Part shown: positions 1-8,766 of the stretch, one piece after another
Position numbering within the stretch: position 1 is the first letter of the stretch
How the letters are laid out: each line of letters opens with the position of its first letter
Origin: Acropora yongei
Taxonomy: Eukaryota; Cnidaria; Anthozoa; Scleractinia; Acroporidae
DNA length: 10,000 bases
NCBI GenBank assembly: GCA_014634225.1
Contig: BLFN01000126.1
Location: forward strand, 1,550,859 to 1,560,858
Direction: 5' to 3'
Position numbers and translations under genes: made by a program
Notes under the pieces: model-generated
What the model was told of the DNA's origin: nothing
The model's input: the letters and a program-made list of their open reading frames with translations, nothing else
The model's database searches: none

Positions 1-1123
1 TGAAAGGTTTTCTTTTCGCAAAAAGAAAGTACAGACAGCAAAAGACAAAGGGATATCAAATTGACAATCCAGGTATATTAAAAATTAAAATTTGACAGGT
101 TGATACCGTGATGGCAAATAGGAGAACAATTGGGAACTAATTTCGACAAACAGCTGCCTTCAACTTGTGTTAAATTCTGCTCACGTTCGTCGGCATCGAG
201 TTGAAAGTGGGTAAGAAATAGATTTGAAAAAATATAATTGAGAAGTTCTAGCAGAGAGGTGGCTCAGCACTACCTGGTTTCGTACAACAACATGCTAGGC
301 CTTACACATTTTCCATTTGAAGATGTGACTGATTTTCTGCTCGATTTTCAATTTTTGATGGCGAAACACTTCAAATATATCACACACGCTGCATTCATAA
401 GTTAGTCGTTACTGGTACAATAACTTCATCCTTGAAAATAATTAAAAAACGCTTTCTGTCGCACCTACAAGCTGACAAATTGAATTCTTTAAAATACTTA
501 TTCTTTGACTAAAGGGATTAAATTTTGATCTTAGAGCAAATTTTTAGAGCATATATATTTCATGCTACGATACCGAATTCAGTTACGCGTCCCTCTAGGG
601 TAAACTGACTTGACGAGAAAATTTTTCTGCTTCAGTTCCAAAATGCTTCAATGAGAAACCTCAAATTCTCTCTGACTCAAACGTAAAGTTCTAGATAGAA
701 ACAATATTACGATTGATGCTAATAAGAAGTAGCATAGAAAATTGCACTTCACTGTAAAACTCATCGTCTCTTCTTTGAAAGTTTAAGTGAGAATACTGTA
801 GCACACGAGCCAATTGAAAACGCGATTAATGAAAAAATCAATGTCTGTCTGAGAGAAATATCTCTGTCTCTTTTAAAGCACAGAAACAAACAAAACTCTC
901 ATCTTTGTCAATTTGTTCAAGCCAGGAGATAGTCTTTTTCAAACACAGCCAAGAACAGATGTATTGAGGAAGTGATTATTTTGAATATTCATGCAAGCTA
1001 CAATTAGCGTATATATCTAAGATCTATCATTTTTCTCTGGTTCTCTGGCGGTCACTCGTTCCCGAGCACGTATTTCCCCCTACCTTAACCCAATTTGTTT
1101 ATTAAATTATTTTTCTTTTTCAG
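1..1123. other. No convincing gene; two weak donor-like sites
   Basis: AT-rich sequence without a long open frame. CCAG|GTATAT at 72/73 and GTGG|GTAAGA at 210/211 resemble 5' splice sites. From a possible acceptor at 152 to the second donor one frame stays open for 18 codons. These could be exons of a gene entering from the left, or chance. No repeat family was recognised. Confidence 0.3.
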
Positions 1124-1180
1124 CCACTGGCTGACCTAAATTGATTTTGTTATCGCGTTATCGCGAACGTCACGGGCCAG
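1124..1180 (+). other. Candidate non-coding exon upstream of the small plus-strand gene
   Basis: A long pyrimidine tract ending TTTTTCTTTTTCAG (AG at 1122-1123) is followed 57 nt later by CAG|GTAATT (donor GT at 1181-1182). All three frames contain stops and there is no ATG, so it can only be a UTR or lncRNA exon. It holds a perfect tandem 8-mer GTTATCGC at 1149-1156 and 1157-1164. Splicing to the acceptor at 1740 would place it just before the ATG at 1744. Confidence 0.3.
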
Positions 1181-1396
1181 GTAATTATCCATTCATAAAC
1201 TCTTAAGCCTTCTTTTGGTTTAAATCATACCGATTCAAACGTTTCCGTTTTACTTCAGAGTCCCTCTTTGTTATAATCAATTGCTTTGAAAGCTTTAATG
1301 CTTCGTTATGTAATAGTGACCCTGATGGCTATTTCAAGAAGAACCAGATGATTGGTCGAGCCCGAGTCTTTAAATTACCAATGTGGACTTTGTTCG

Positions 1397-1424
1397 ATCA
1401 TGCATGAATAGTACTATGCATGAT
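1397..1424. repeat. 9-bp inverted repeat with ATGCAT cores
   Basis: ATCATGCAT (1397-1405) and ATGCATGAT (1416-1424) are perfect reverse complements around 10 nt. A second palindrome, ATAGTACTAT (1408-1417), overlaps the centre. It could be a cruciform-prone site or a paired binding site. It lies in the proposed first intron of the small plus-strand gene. Confidence 0.5.
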
Positions 1425-1653
1425 TACAAAACACCTAAAGAATATCTGCTTCCTTTTTGAATCGGTTTCGATTGCCGACGCACTAAAGCACGCACGATGT
1501 TGCGCAACGTAGCTCAAGGCGATAAATGTATTAACACGCCCACGCACCGCCAGAGATATGTATAAAAAATGGTATTTTAAAAAAAAAGGACCGAAGTGCA
1601 ACATTTTGGTAGTTATTTGTATTATTTTCGTGAGCGTTCCCGAGAAGGACACA

Positions 1654-1720
1654 CATTATTATTATTTTGTTATCATTATTGTTATTATTATTGTTATTAC
1701 TGTTGGTATCATTATTTTTG
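1654..1720 (+). repeat. Degenerate (ATT)n/(GTT)n microsatellite
   Basis: ATT and GTT triplets repeat over about 65 bp, just before the pyrimidine tract and acceptor at 1740. Both strands give low-complexity ORFs (poly-Asn on the minus strand), which are artefacts of the repeat. Confidence 0.8.
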
Positions 1721-1740
1721 CATCGATCTATCTTTTTTAG

Positions 1741-2267
1741 CAAATGGAATCCGATGTTTCACTTAATTGGTCATTTGGCGCTGTTCAGGATGCGAATTCG
1801 AGTAACAAAGACAGGCTGTATAGATCCTTTGTGTTCCTGGTAAAATTAAAAGTCCTTTTCTTCATTTTACGTCGAGGTCACTGATTTTGCAGAGTTCGCC
1901 AGGATTTTTGGCGTCGTCCAAATTAAACGTTGAAAGTCGAAAAGAAGTTAATAAATTGGTGAGTAATATCATTAAGTGTATGCTATTTTTTCAGGTCTTT
2001 CTTGGATAATACGACTAATTTGGAATTTTTCAATTTTAAGGATAGGAGAACAGAATAAGCTTTGACAGCCGAAAAATAACATGGTAATACTTTCCTGTTT
2101 GGCAACTTTCTCTGTAGAAAAGCATGGTTTTGTAATTTGAATTCGCTAATTCTTGAGTGATACTTCACCCACTACAACAATACTAACAATGGCTGGCCAA
2201 TGTGACTAGCTAAGTGTTTTTTTTCTTTATATAGTTTGCCTTTGTTGAGGGTTTGCTATCAGTGTAG
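1741..2267 (+). CDS. Tentative small multi-exon protein gene (exons 1741-1839, 1893-1958, possibly 2235-2267)
   Basis: Exon 1 follows TCTTTTTTAG (AG 1739-1740), opens CAAATGG with the ATG at 1744, and runs open to CTG|GTAAAA (1839/1840). After a 53-nt intron ending GATTTTGCAG (AG 1891-1892), exon 2 (66 nt) runs open to TTG|GTGAGTAA (1958/1959). Both exons are phase 0 at both ends (33 and 22 codons) and are in one frame. The last exon is less certain. The best pyrimidine tract ends at 2234 and gives 10 codons then TAG at 2265-2267, with AATAAA at 2339-2344. Alternative acceptors at 1994 and 2040 would give tails of 4-5 codons. The product would be about 64 aa, hydrophilic, without a signal peptide or transmembrane segment. 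It contains an NWS sequon and an NSS sequon, and matches no family I know. Open frames this short arise often by chance. The agreement of splice sites and phase is the main support. Confidence 0.3.
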
Positions 2268-2338
2268 GGTGGCAGTAATTATTTCAGAGGAAACATAATT
2301 AACCGTCCAAAAAGACTCTGCTAAATGAGGGGATTGTA

Positions 2339-2344
2339 AATAAA
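2339..2344 (+). terminator. Candidate poly(A) signal (AATAAA) of the small plus-strand gene
   Basis: AATAAA lies 72 nt after the TAG of the proposed last exon, a normal spacing for a short 3' UTR. In AT-rich DNA the hexamer is common, so it supports the model only together with the splice sites. Confidence 0.25.
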
Positions 2345-3600
2345 TTAAAATTCGAAATTGTTCAAATGAATCAATTTAAGGTTTCTATCTTTTTCGAAAC
2401 GAGACGTAATATCAAAGTAGCTGGAGAAACTCATTCGAAGTATAGCTTACAGAAGCACTGAACTCAACAGAGGCGATGACAAAATAGAACGTGCACGTGG
2501 AAGCATGTATACGTACAGCAATTGACGAAGGACAGCTGCCTTTTCTACTAGTACAGGCGCACCTTTCAACCCCGCTCCCCTCTTCGCCAAACAAATCATA
2601 AGGAAATATTTCTAGCTCTTGATGAGCTCCCTCACGGACACAGACGTTTTCTTATAAATATACTCTTCAATATCGTATTAACCTGTTCTTTCTGTAATAT
2701 TTCCACCTTTCGATCACCCTTCCTGTGCTATAGTTTCCAGATCAGTAGATTTTTGGGCACGAATTGGCTAATTTGATTTCCCCATCGTTGCCTCCCCAAT
2801 TGCTTTTTTGTTTTGCTTTTTTCTTTTGTCTGTGTGGACATTGTATAAGTAACAGTTGCAGCAGAAGAAATGTAAAACCAAGCAACTGTAAAATCTAACC
2901 CTCCGGATAGATATTTCTCGTCCTAATCACAAAGAATCTTTACCCTGGATGACCGTTTCTTAATGTAAGGAATCCTAAAATGTTATTTAGTTAAGTTACC
3001 AAAATCCGTTACTCACCACAACTCATGCAATGCCGCTCTTTGACATACTGTTGGTCAACAAGTGTAAAACGAACGAGATATAATATTACAACAAGAGAAG
3101 GTTCTCGGAAAAACAATATTCCTGTAAACCTTCTGCTGCATTAAATCGTCAGAACATTGCTGTACTTGTTTACGTAAAGTTCATGCAATTCACACCCACC
3201 GGGAAAAACGTCGGAAAATTATTGCACGCGCCGCAAACAAGTCTGTGGGTTCGAAAATAGACAGGTGTACTGAGGTTAGAGCTATTACATTAAATGCAAG
3301 AAAACTCGGATTTGTTCTTCACTTCAAAGATGAAGTAATCAAGGTCATAACAATCTCAATTTCGTTCATGAGAGAATAATCATTTCTCCAGGAATTTTCA
3401 TAGAGGAATTCGTTGAATAGCATTTGCCACTAATAAACTAACATTTTTCCCGCCTTGTTCAGTTTTGACCATTGATATTTAGCTCATGATAGTCGTGGAA
3501 AATACATACCGGGTTATTTACAATACAAAAATTGAATCAAGCGGCAACACCCCCGGAATTCCACAACGTAGGAAGAAAAATGCCTTCCGAATATTTGCAG
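2345..3600. other. Intergenic stretch, no supported gene
   Basis: All frames are short. The minus strand has a strong donor-like GTG|GTGAGTAAC (junction near 3018), preceded by an acceptor-like ACCAACAG only 31 nt upstream. An exon that small cannot be supported without transcripts. Nothing else stands out. Confidence 0.35.
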
Positions 3601-3629
3601 TACGTTGAAAGAAATGTTGTTTTAATTTC

Positions 3630-3770
3630 ATGAAAAAAAGGTGGAAGAAATTTACCGTTCAGAAATTGTTACCAAAAGAGGGTTCACTCGTATACAAGAA
3701 AAGGATTGTGCTAACAGATAAATATTGTTTCGTTTATTTCGAAATGGAATTCCTAAGGTGTAAAGGTCAG
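3630..3770 (+). other. Candidate first coding exon, 47 codons, phase 0
   Basis: The ATG at 3630 is preceded in frame by TGA at 3606-3608. The frame runs exactly 47 codons to GGTCAG|GTACGT (3770/3771), a near-consensus 5' splice site. A possible acceptor, ATATTTGCAG, ends at 3600. The predicted segment is strongly basic at its start (MKKRWKKF) and is not recognised. The obvious next acceptor, at 3801, would give a 31-nt intron and an immediate stop, so no continuation was found. Probably chance, or an isolated exon. Confidence 0.15.
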
Positions 3771-4050
3771 GTACGTAATATTGCGATTACACTGCTCACA
3801 GGTGCTTTAAAATTATATGACTTACTCAATCATGATGAAACTACTCGAGAAACGCCGAAAGCAAACTATCTTGGAAGGTCCAAGTTCCGTCAATGAAAAT
3901 GTTTATAAGGAAGTCATAACTCGTAAATGCTCCAGAAAGTTTCAGAAAGAAAAGTTGAACGGTTGCGTCAGTGGTGATAATGTAACTATCATGGTCACCG
4001 TGACGAATAATGTTTGAGACTTCTTCAGTCATTTTCTGAACGCCAGGCAG

Positions 4051-4056
4051 TTTATT
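4051..4056 (-). terminator. Candidate poly(A) signal of the GPCR transcript (AATAAA)
   Basis: TTTATT on the plus strand is AATAAA on the minus strand, about 535 nt past the receptor stop. A variant CATAAA lies closer, at 4251-4256. Either could end the transcript. No other feature distinguishes them. Confidence 0.25.
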
Positions 4057-4591
4057 GTGTGGGATCACCGAAATATATCATAAAATCATGAAATGCATTC
4101 TTTTTCAAAGACTAAACGAACATGAATATCATGACTTAGTTCAAGCAAAACCAATGAGATAACAATAGATTTAACAATAAATACTGAAACATAAATTTTG
4201 CGATTACATTCTATTATCACAACTCAACCTTATTATAATTAGGCCCTATTTTTATGCGCTCAGTGTAGAACAGCGTTCTGTTTTAGATGCTCCTCTCCTT
4301 CATTTCTTCAGTTTTTTTCTTTTTTTTCGTAACACACGATGCGCTTCAGTGATTTTTGTGGTGTGAACCAGTACCTTCCAATATCTGGGCGTTTGCGAAA
4401 GTTTCAATGTCATTTTTCTTTTCATTTTTCAATTTGCTAAGTAGATTCGACATCTGGCCATTCTTCATTACGTTCGGAGCCTTTCCTGCGTTTTTAGCCT
4501 TTGAAAAACAATTCATGGAGAGCGAAGCTTTGCATCAAGTCTGTCCACGTAGTTAGAACGTCAGGATCAGGCGCCCGTCCGTCAGTGGATT

Positions 4592-5629
4592 TCAACTTCC
4601 TTCGGGGACATCCTGTAGAGGGACTGTCTCACACTGAGGCTGGAAATCATCTAGATCTAGAGCGTGACTGCTCGTCCCTTCTTTTCCTCGAATTATCCCT
4701 TCATGGCAAGGGAAGACTTTGCGGTAAATTCCCCGGGCTGCCTTCTTCAAGTCGGGCTTCCTCAGAGTATATATGATTGGGTTAAAAAGGGACGTAAAGA
4801 GTCTTAAATAGTAAATGGTGATAGTCACCTCCTTGGGGGCTCCAAACTGATCGCCAAAGTAATGCTGAATGAGTTCCAGGATGAAGAAAGGCAACCAGAA
4901 GATAATGAAGAGAATAAGAAGTATCACGCATGTAAAGACGGCTCGTCTTTGCCGCTTCTGCATCTTCTTCTCACGTTTCAAAAACTCTGCGGGTAGATTC
5001 TCTCGCGCGATTCTCTTGCATTGCCATCGAAGAAGCAGCAGCATCCGTACATCAAGGAAAACCATTACCATTAAAGGAATGAAAAAGAACACAATAAAGT
5101 TACATGACGAGAACATAGTTTCCTTTTCTTGCACCCGTGCAAGATCCTCTTTGGCAGTGATAATGTTCACGTTTAGTGTCCAGTGGAGGCGAACAAGGGA
5201 AGTGAGACTAATGAACCAAGTCACACAGAGACCTACGACGACTCTCCCATGCTGAACGATGTCATTGTATCGCAAGGCCCACCTAATGTAAATGAAGCGA
5301 TCACAGGTCATCATCGTGATGTGCAGCACGGTGGAGATTGATGTAAGGGTGAAAAAAGTGGAGGAAGTCACACAAATGGGTGAGAAGAAGGTGGAACTGC
5401 AGACAACGAGGAGCGGGATCCCAATGACTCCTACGAGAAAATCTGACACCGCTAAACTGGCAAGGATAATATTGCTTGTTGTTCTGAGTTTTGGATACCA
5501 GAAGATAAGTAGGACTACACAGCCATTGATGGTCAAAATAAGAACTCCAAACACCACTGAAGGGACGGTATCGGGTGGAATAGTATGCTCTTGCAAACGT
5601 CCCTGGGGGATGCTTCTGTTCGACGCCAT
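4592..5629 (-). CDS. Class A (rhodopsin-like) G-protein-coupled receptor, orphan, intronless CDS
   Basis: A seven-helix plasma-membrane receptor of 345 aa, expected to couple an extracellular ligand to heterotrimeric G proteins. The reading frame is open to a TTG at 5641, but the first ATG is at 5629 with strong Kozak context (A at -3, G at +4), and an in-frame TAG lies at 5654-5656. Landmarks in 345-aa numbering: N-glycosylation sequon N4-R5-S6; TM1 with N35 (1.50); TM2 LAVSD with D63 (2.50); C86 (3.25) exactly 25 residues before R111 of the DRF motif (3.49-3.51); W138 (4.50); ECL2 cysteine C176, likely disulphide partner of C86; P185 (5.50); TM6 FWLPF with W245 and P247; TM7 NPIIY (283-287); basic helix 8 and C308, a possible palmitoylation site. 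There is no signal peptide, which is usual for the class. Position 3.32 is F93, not Asp, so it is not a canonical aminergic receptor. Positions 6.55 (E252) and 7.43 (L277) lack the adenosine-receptor Asn and His. The ligand is unknown. The family call is certain; the subfamily is open. Confidence 0.96.
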   Translation of the reverse strand: MASNRSIPQGRLQEHTIPPDTVPSVVFGVLILTINGCVVLLIFWYPKLRTTSNIILASLAVSDFLVGVIGIPLLVVCSSTFFSPICVTSSTFFTLTSISTVLHITMMTCDRFIYIRWALRYNDIVQHGRVVVGLCVTWFISLTSLVRLHWTLNVNIITAKEDLARVQEKETMFSSCNFIVFFFIPLMVMVFLDVRMLLLLRWQCKRIARENLPAEFLKREKKMQKRQRRAVFTCVILLILFIIFWLPFFILELIQHYFGDQFGAPKEVTITIYYLRLFTSLFNPIIYTLRKPDLKKAARGIYRKVFPCHEGIIRGKEGTSSHALDLDDFQPQCETVPLQDVPEGS

Positions 5630-5742
5630 GTTGGATTGCAAGATGTATGAACTCTATAATTTGTCCTTCGATTTCTTTAACTTGTTTCTTTCAAATGTTT
5701 TATGCCACTAGCCAGATTTTTAGTTGTAAGGGATGCGTCAAA
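5630..5742 (-). other. Proposed 5' UTR of the GPCR, with a splice acceptor at its upstream edge
   Basis: On the minus strand, a pyrimidine-rich stretch ending TTTTTATTTGCAG (AG at 5743-5744) makes a good 3' splice site 113 nt upstream of the receptor ATG. The stretch from 5742 to the ATG holds no other ATG and has an in-frame stop, as expected of a 5' UTR. Vertebrate and invertebrate single-exon receptors often carry an intron only in the 5' UTR, so this is a plausible end of a UTR intron. It is a prediction from splice-site shape only. Confidence 0.4.
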
Positions 5743-5782
5743 CTGCAAATAAAAAGTACTAATTTAGCTCCATCGAACTTAC

Positions 5783-5868
5783 CAACAGCAACGATCGTAA
5801 GCAGCTGCATGCACACATGTAGTGTTGTGTCTGATGGTAGAGAGCTTAAGGCAAACACGACGTCGACC

Positions 5869-5884
<16 letters not shown>
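5783..5884 (-). other. Candidate 102-nt upstream exon (optional 5' UTR exon or coding exon)
   Basis: On the minus strand this stretch is preceded by TTACATTTTCAG (acceptor, AG at 5885-5886) and followed by GTAAGTT (donor, GT at 5781-5782), both close to consensus. Its length of 102 nt is a multiple of three. One frame is open through it (phase 1 on both sides), encoding a stretch that includes DVVFALSSLPSDTTLHVCMQ, not recognised. Joined to the acceptor at 5743 that frame would hit a stop at once, and the intron between would be only 40 nt. It may therefore be an alternative non-coding exon of the receptor, or an exon of something else. Three ATGs lie inside it. Confidence 0.3.
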
Positions 5885-5932
<48 letters not shown>

Positions 5933-6141
5933 GTCATTATGCTTGAAAAGTGTGTTCTAACTATCCTGGAATTAAATCGGAACCAGCGCTTGGGATATAA
6001 GACGACAAAATTGAACATTTGTCATCATATCACTGTTCACGTCGTCCACACAACTGTAAAACAGGTCACTTCACGTCGCAGAAAGAACGAGAACATCTTC
6101 AAGATATGTCAAAAAATGAAAACGTGCAAAAATAATGTTTC

Positions 6142-6181
<40 letters not shown>

Positions 6182-6207
<26 letters not shown>

Positions 6208-6306
6208 TCTGATGATGAAAAACTAACACACACAAAGTGGAATCCAAAAAAAAGAAAAAAAATATCCATTTATTTATTTATTATTATCATTATTATTTTT
6301 TTTTTA
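6182..6306 (+). repeat. Cluster of simple repeats: (CGT)4, A-rich run, (ATTT)n/(ATT)n
   Basis: CGT is repeated four times at 6182-6193, an A-rich run lies at 6246-6262, and TTTA/TTA units run into a T-run at 6268-6306. Low-complexity DNA with no other signal. It would lie inside the proposed UTR intron of the receptor. Confidence 0.75.
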
Positions 6307-6469
6307 CGGGAAAAGTAACATCAATCTCATTTTTCAATTTTCAGATATACCACTCTCTGCGAACGCATCGATGGCAAGGATAGAATATAACTGAGATTTC
6401 TGAAATTAGTTTTTATTATTGTTATTGAGAAAATTACCAGTCGATTCATATTGATAGATTGTTACTCAC

Positions 6470-6555
6470 CAGAGAAGCCTACAGAATCGCACAACTATGC
6501 ACACTTAATCTTCACGCTCTTAACAGAAGACACGAATTCAGAGCTGAAAATCGCG
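6470..6555 (-). other. Candidate first non-coding exon of the minus-strand receptor transcript
   Basis: The minus strand reads CTCTG|GTGAGTAAC with the junction at 6470/6469, a near-perfect 5' splice site. The preceding 86 nt contain several stops and no ATG, which suits a 5' UTR exon. A TATATAG box lies on the minus strand at 6584-6590, so a start of transcription near 6555 would be about 30 nt downstream. The upstream boundary is only a guess from that spacing. Splicing to the acceptor at 5743 would give a 727-nt intron and a leader with no upstream ATG. Confidence 0.25.
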
Positions 6556-6583
6556 TCCGCTATAATTCTTATTTAACTCATTA

Positions 6584-6590
6584 CTATATA
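6584..6590 (-). promoter_or_regulatory. TATA-like box (TATATAG on the minus strand)
   Basis: CCATATATAGTAA on the minus strand is the only TATA-like element with a useful position relative to the strong donor at 6469/6470. AT-rich sequence gives such boxes by chance, so it is only suggestive. Confidence 0.15.
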
Positions 6591-6599
6591 TGGTGCAAC

Positions 6600-8200
6600 G
6601 GGTCGTTGTCATTTTGCCATATGCGCATTCTTGCCTGTTACCTTTAACTTATAATTGTTATTTAATCTTATTGTTCAGTCTTGTACTGTATCCCGCATCT
6701 TCATTTACATTTTTTCGTTTAGCATAAATTCTTGCGAATTTGTAAACCTACTCGGATTTTTAGATATTTTATCTAAAGAAGTTTCACAAGGCCCGGGGAA
6801 ACGTCGCATTAAAGCCGGAACAATTAGAAGTGTGCTTCATGTTTCATCGTTTTACTCTTATCTATTCACATGGAAGCACTGTTTCCTTCTTGAATCCTTC
6901 TACTGGGAGCTCCTCGTTTGGTGTACCATATTTATTCTGTATATACATAAGTGTGGCCTTTTGCCCGTTGACGGAGATCCCTCATTCGAGTTACACTCGA
7001 AAGGATTATCGTCTCCCGTCCTTATTTGTATAGAATTTTTTTGGAAAGTCTCTTCCAAATTATCGTTACTGAATTAGATCTTTCTGGTATAGCTGAAACT
7101 AATTCGTTTTTTTTTTTCGAGTGCACGTGAGACAAACCAATGATTTGTCCAACATATACAGTAGTTTAAGGTAACCTTCTCTTTCGGGGCATTACAGGCA
7201 ACCAAAAAAACAAACAGACAAAAAAAAAGGGAAAAAGAAAAAGCATAATTGTACAAGACCAAGAGTTCATTGATTTACTGGTTGATTATTTTGGCTATGA
7301 TATTTTTTCTCTCTTTATTTGTTTATTTTTACAAAACGAGACGCTCAGAATCTCAAACTTACAAAAACAAACTTTTTTTCCTACCTTTTACTCCTTTCCT
7401 AGCTCAAATACCCAGCTCGAATTCATTGCCTCCGCAGAACTGATGTCCAGGAAGAAAATGTGCTTCTTCTCAGTCGACTTGACCTTATATTTATTCAATC
7501 TTCATCTATTTTCATTCGATAATTTCCAGCAAGGAAATTGGATATCCAAATGCAACACTCAACTACTATAGCTATAAATTATTGACATAATGTCTCGACA
7601 ATGCATTTTTATTAACCGGTTATGCCATCTATACAAGTTATGCTATCTATAGCTGTATGTCGGCAAAGAGAGATAGCACCAATTCTATCAATTAAGACTT
7701 GAAGGATGACACTTGTGTTTGAAAAGGAAAAGATAATGCTGTATCAGATATTACTCGGGTTAATTTACTTTGACACAATCCGCTCCGATCCATTTGGCTT
7801 TTCGCGCTAAAAGATAGATTGAGTTGAATTAACAGAGCAGATGCCTATTTGGCAAGCGCAGGAGTTTTTTGTGAGGTAATATGGGGCCATCACTTTTCTT
7901 TTTCATTTTCAATGAATGGCTCACTAACGCATTCAAATCTTCAGTGATGGTGACCTTAATTTGGCCAGGATGCCGGCTACTTAAGCACTGGTTGAAGATT
8001 ATTTAAAATGTTATTTTCAGACATAAAGGTTCTTTTTTTTTTAGTTTTCCTCATGGTCTTGGTATTCTTTGAAAGTTAATAATCGAAGAGATCCCAGTTA
8101 CTAAGAAGGTTACAAAAATGTTGAAAACAAATTTCAAGTTACGAATGGGTGTTTAAATTTATCAGCAAGACAGCCTGAAAACTCATATTCCTCTAGCAAG
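6600..8200. other. Intergenic stretch, no supported gene
   Basis: The longest frame (6655-7077 plus, 140 codons) starts at TTG, has no ATG near its start, no recognisable domain and an amino-acid mix dominated by F, L, S and I, as random AT-rich DNA gives. T-runs and A-runs occur at 7107-7118 and 7204-7228. No other structure was seen. Confidence 0.4.
7619..7654 (+). repeat. Imperfect tandem duplication, 18-bp unit x2
   Basis: GTTATGCCATCTATACAA is followed directly by GTTATGCTATCTATAGCT, 14 of 18 positions identical. A small local duplication with no evident role. Confidence 0.45.
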
Positions 8201-8204
8201 AGTA

Positions 8205-8263
8205 TTTTTTTTTTATTACAAAACAAAAAAAAAAAAAAAAACAAAAAAAAAAAAAAACAAAAA
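8205..8263 (+). repeat. T-run followed by A-rich tract
   Basis: A 10-nt T-run at 8205-8214 is followed by a nearly pure A tract with four interrupting C residues (to about 8267). It could be a decayed poly(A) tail of a retrocopy or simple slippage. No gene-like sequence lies directly upstream. Confidence 0.7.
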
Positions 8264-8399
8264 ACTGTTGCGTGTAACATTAAAATAAATCATTAAATGT
8301 AAGATTCGAATTTCAGTAGTCATAATAAAGCAGATGTCTAACCTGAAGTTAAAAAAGAAATGTCTTTAACATAGTGTAGAAACGCTTAGAATGAAACCA

Positions 8400-8449
8400 T
8401 TTTTTTCTTCTTTTTTTGTTTTGTTTTGTTTTTTTTTCTTTTCTTTTTA
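8400..8449 (+). repeat. T-rich tract
   Basis: A 50-bp T tract with C and G interruptions lies 135 bp after the A-rich tract and is roughly complementary to it. Together they could pair around an AT-rich spacer. Confidence 0.7.
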
Positions 8450-8605
8450 TCCAGACGATACATGAGAGAATGAAAACCTAATATCATAACAATAAGCTTC
8501 CTTATCAATTTTGGTGATTCCTACAGTCATTTTAAAGCAGGTTACAGCTTAAAACACGTCTCTCAAAAGCTCAACCGGCCAGGGAAGAGTAAATAAAAAC
8601 TTCGC

Positions 8606-8618
8606 CATTATTTCAGTT

Positions 8619-8619
<1 letters not shown>
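8606..8619 (+). repeat. Left copy of 14-bp target-site duplication
   Basis: CATTATTTCAGTTA, identical to 8893-8906 across the foldback insertion. Confidence 0.85.
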
Positions 8620-8683
<64 letters not shown>

Positions 8684-8696
<13 letters not shown>

Positions 8697-8717
8697 GCGT
8701 TAGCCCTTCGTCAGAGC
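8684..8717 (-). ncRNA. Hammerhead-ribozyme-like motif, left arm (minus strand)
   Basis: This is the mirror copy of the motif in the right arm: CTGACGA on the minus strand at 8714-8708, GAAA at 8694-8691, GTC at 8689-8687. Here the base after GTC is A (8686), so GCT before the core pairs fully with AGC after the cleavage site. Of the two copies this one has the better stem I. The same extra A after CTGACGA is present. Confidence 0.5.
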
Positions 8718-8734
8718 GAATGTCAGAAATTCGG

Positions 8735-8741
<7 letters not shown>

Positions 8742-8766
<25 letters not shown>

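Noticed and set aside
1531..1743. Minus-strand frame with a run of Asn
   Set aside because: The Asn run is the translated ATT/GTT microsatellite. The rest is unremarkable.
3841..4068. 75-codon minus-strand frame next to the GPCR 3' side
   Set aside because: No recognisable domain. It lies where the receptor 3' UTR is expected and overlaps an equally open plus-strand frame.
5630..5641. Start of the GPCR at 5641 (four extra residues)
   Set aside because: The codon at 5641-5639 is TTG, not ATG. A eukaryotic start is expected at the ATG at 5629, which has a strong Kozak context.
4869..5711. Plus-strand frames of 128 and 139 codons opposite the receptor
   Set aside because: They are antisense shadows of the GPCR coding sequence, with no domain signal and a composition that mirrors it.
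6655..7077. 140-codon plus-strand frame
   Set aside because: It begins at TTG, lacks an early ATG and any domain, and looks like random AT-rich translation.
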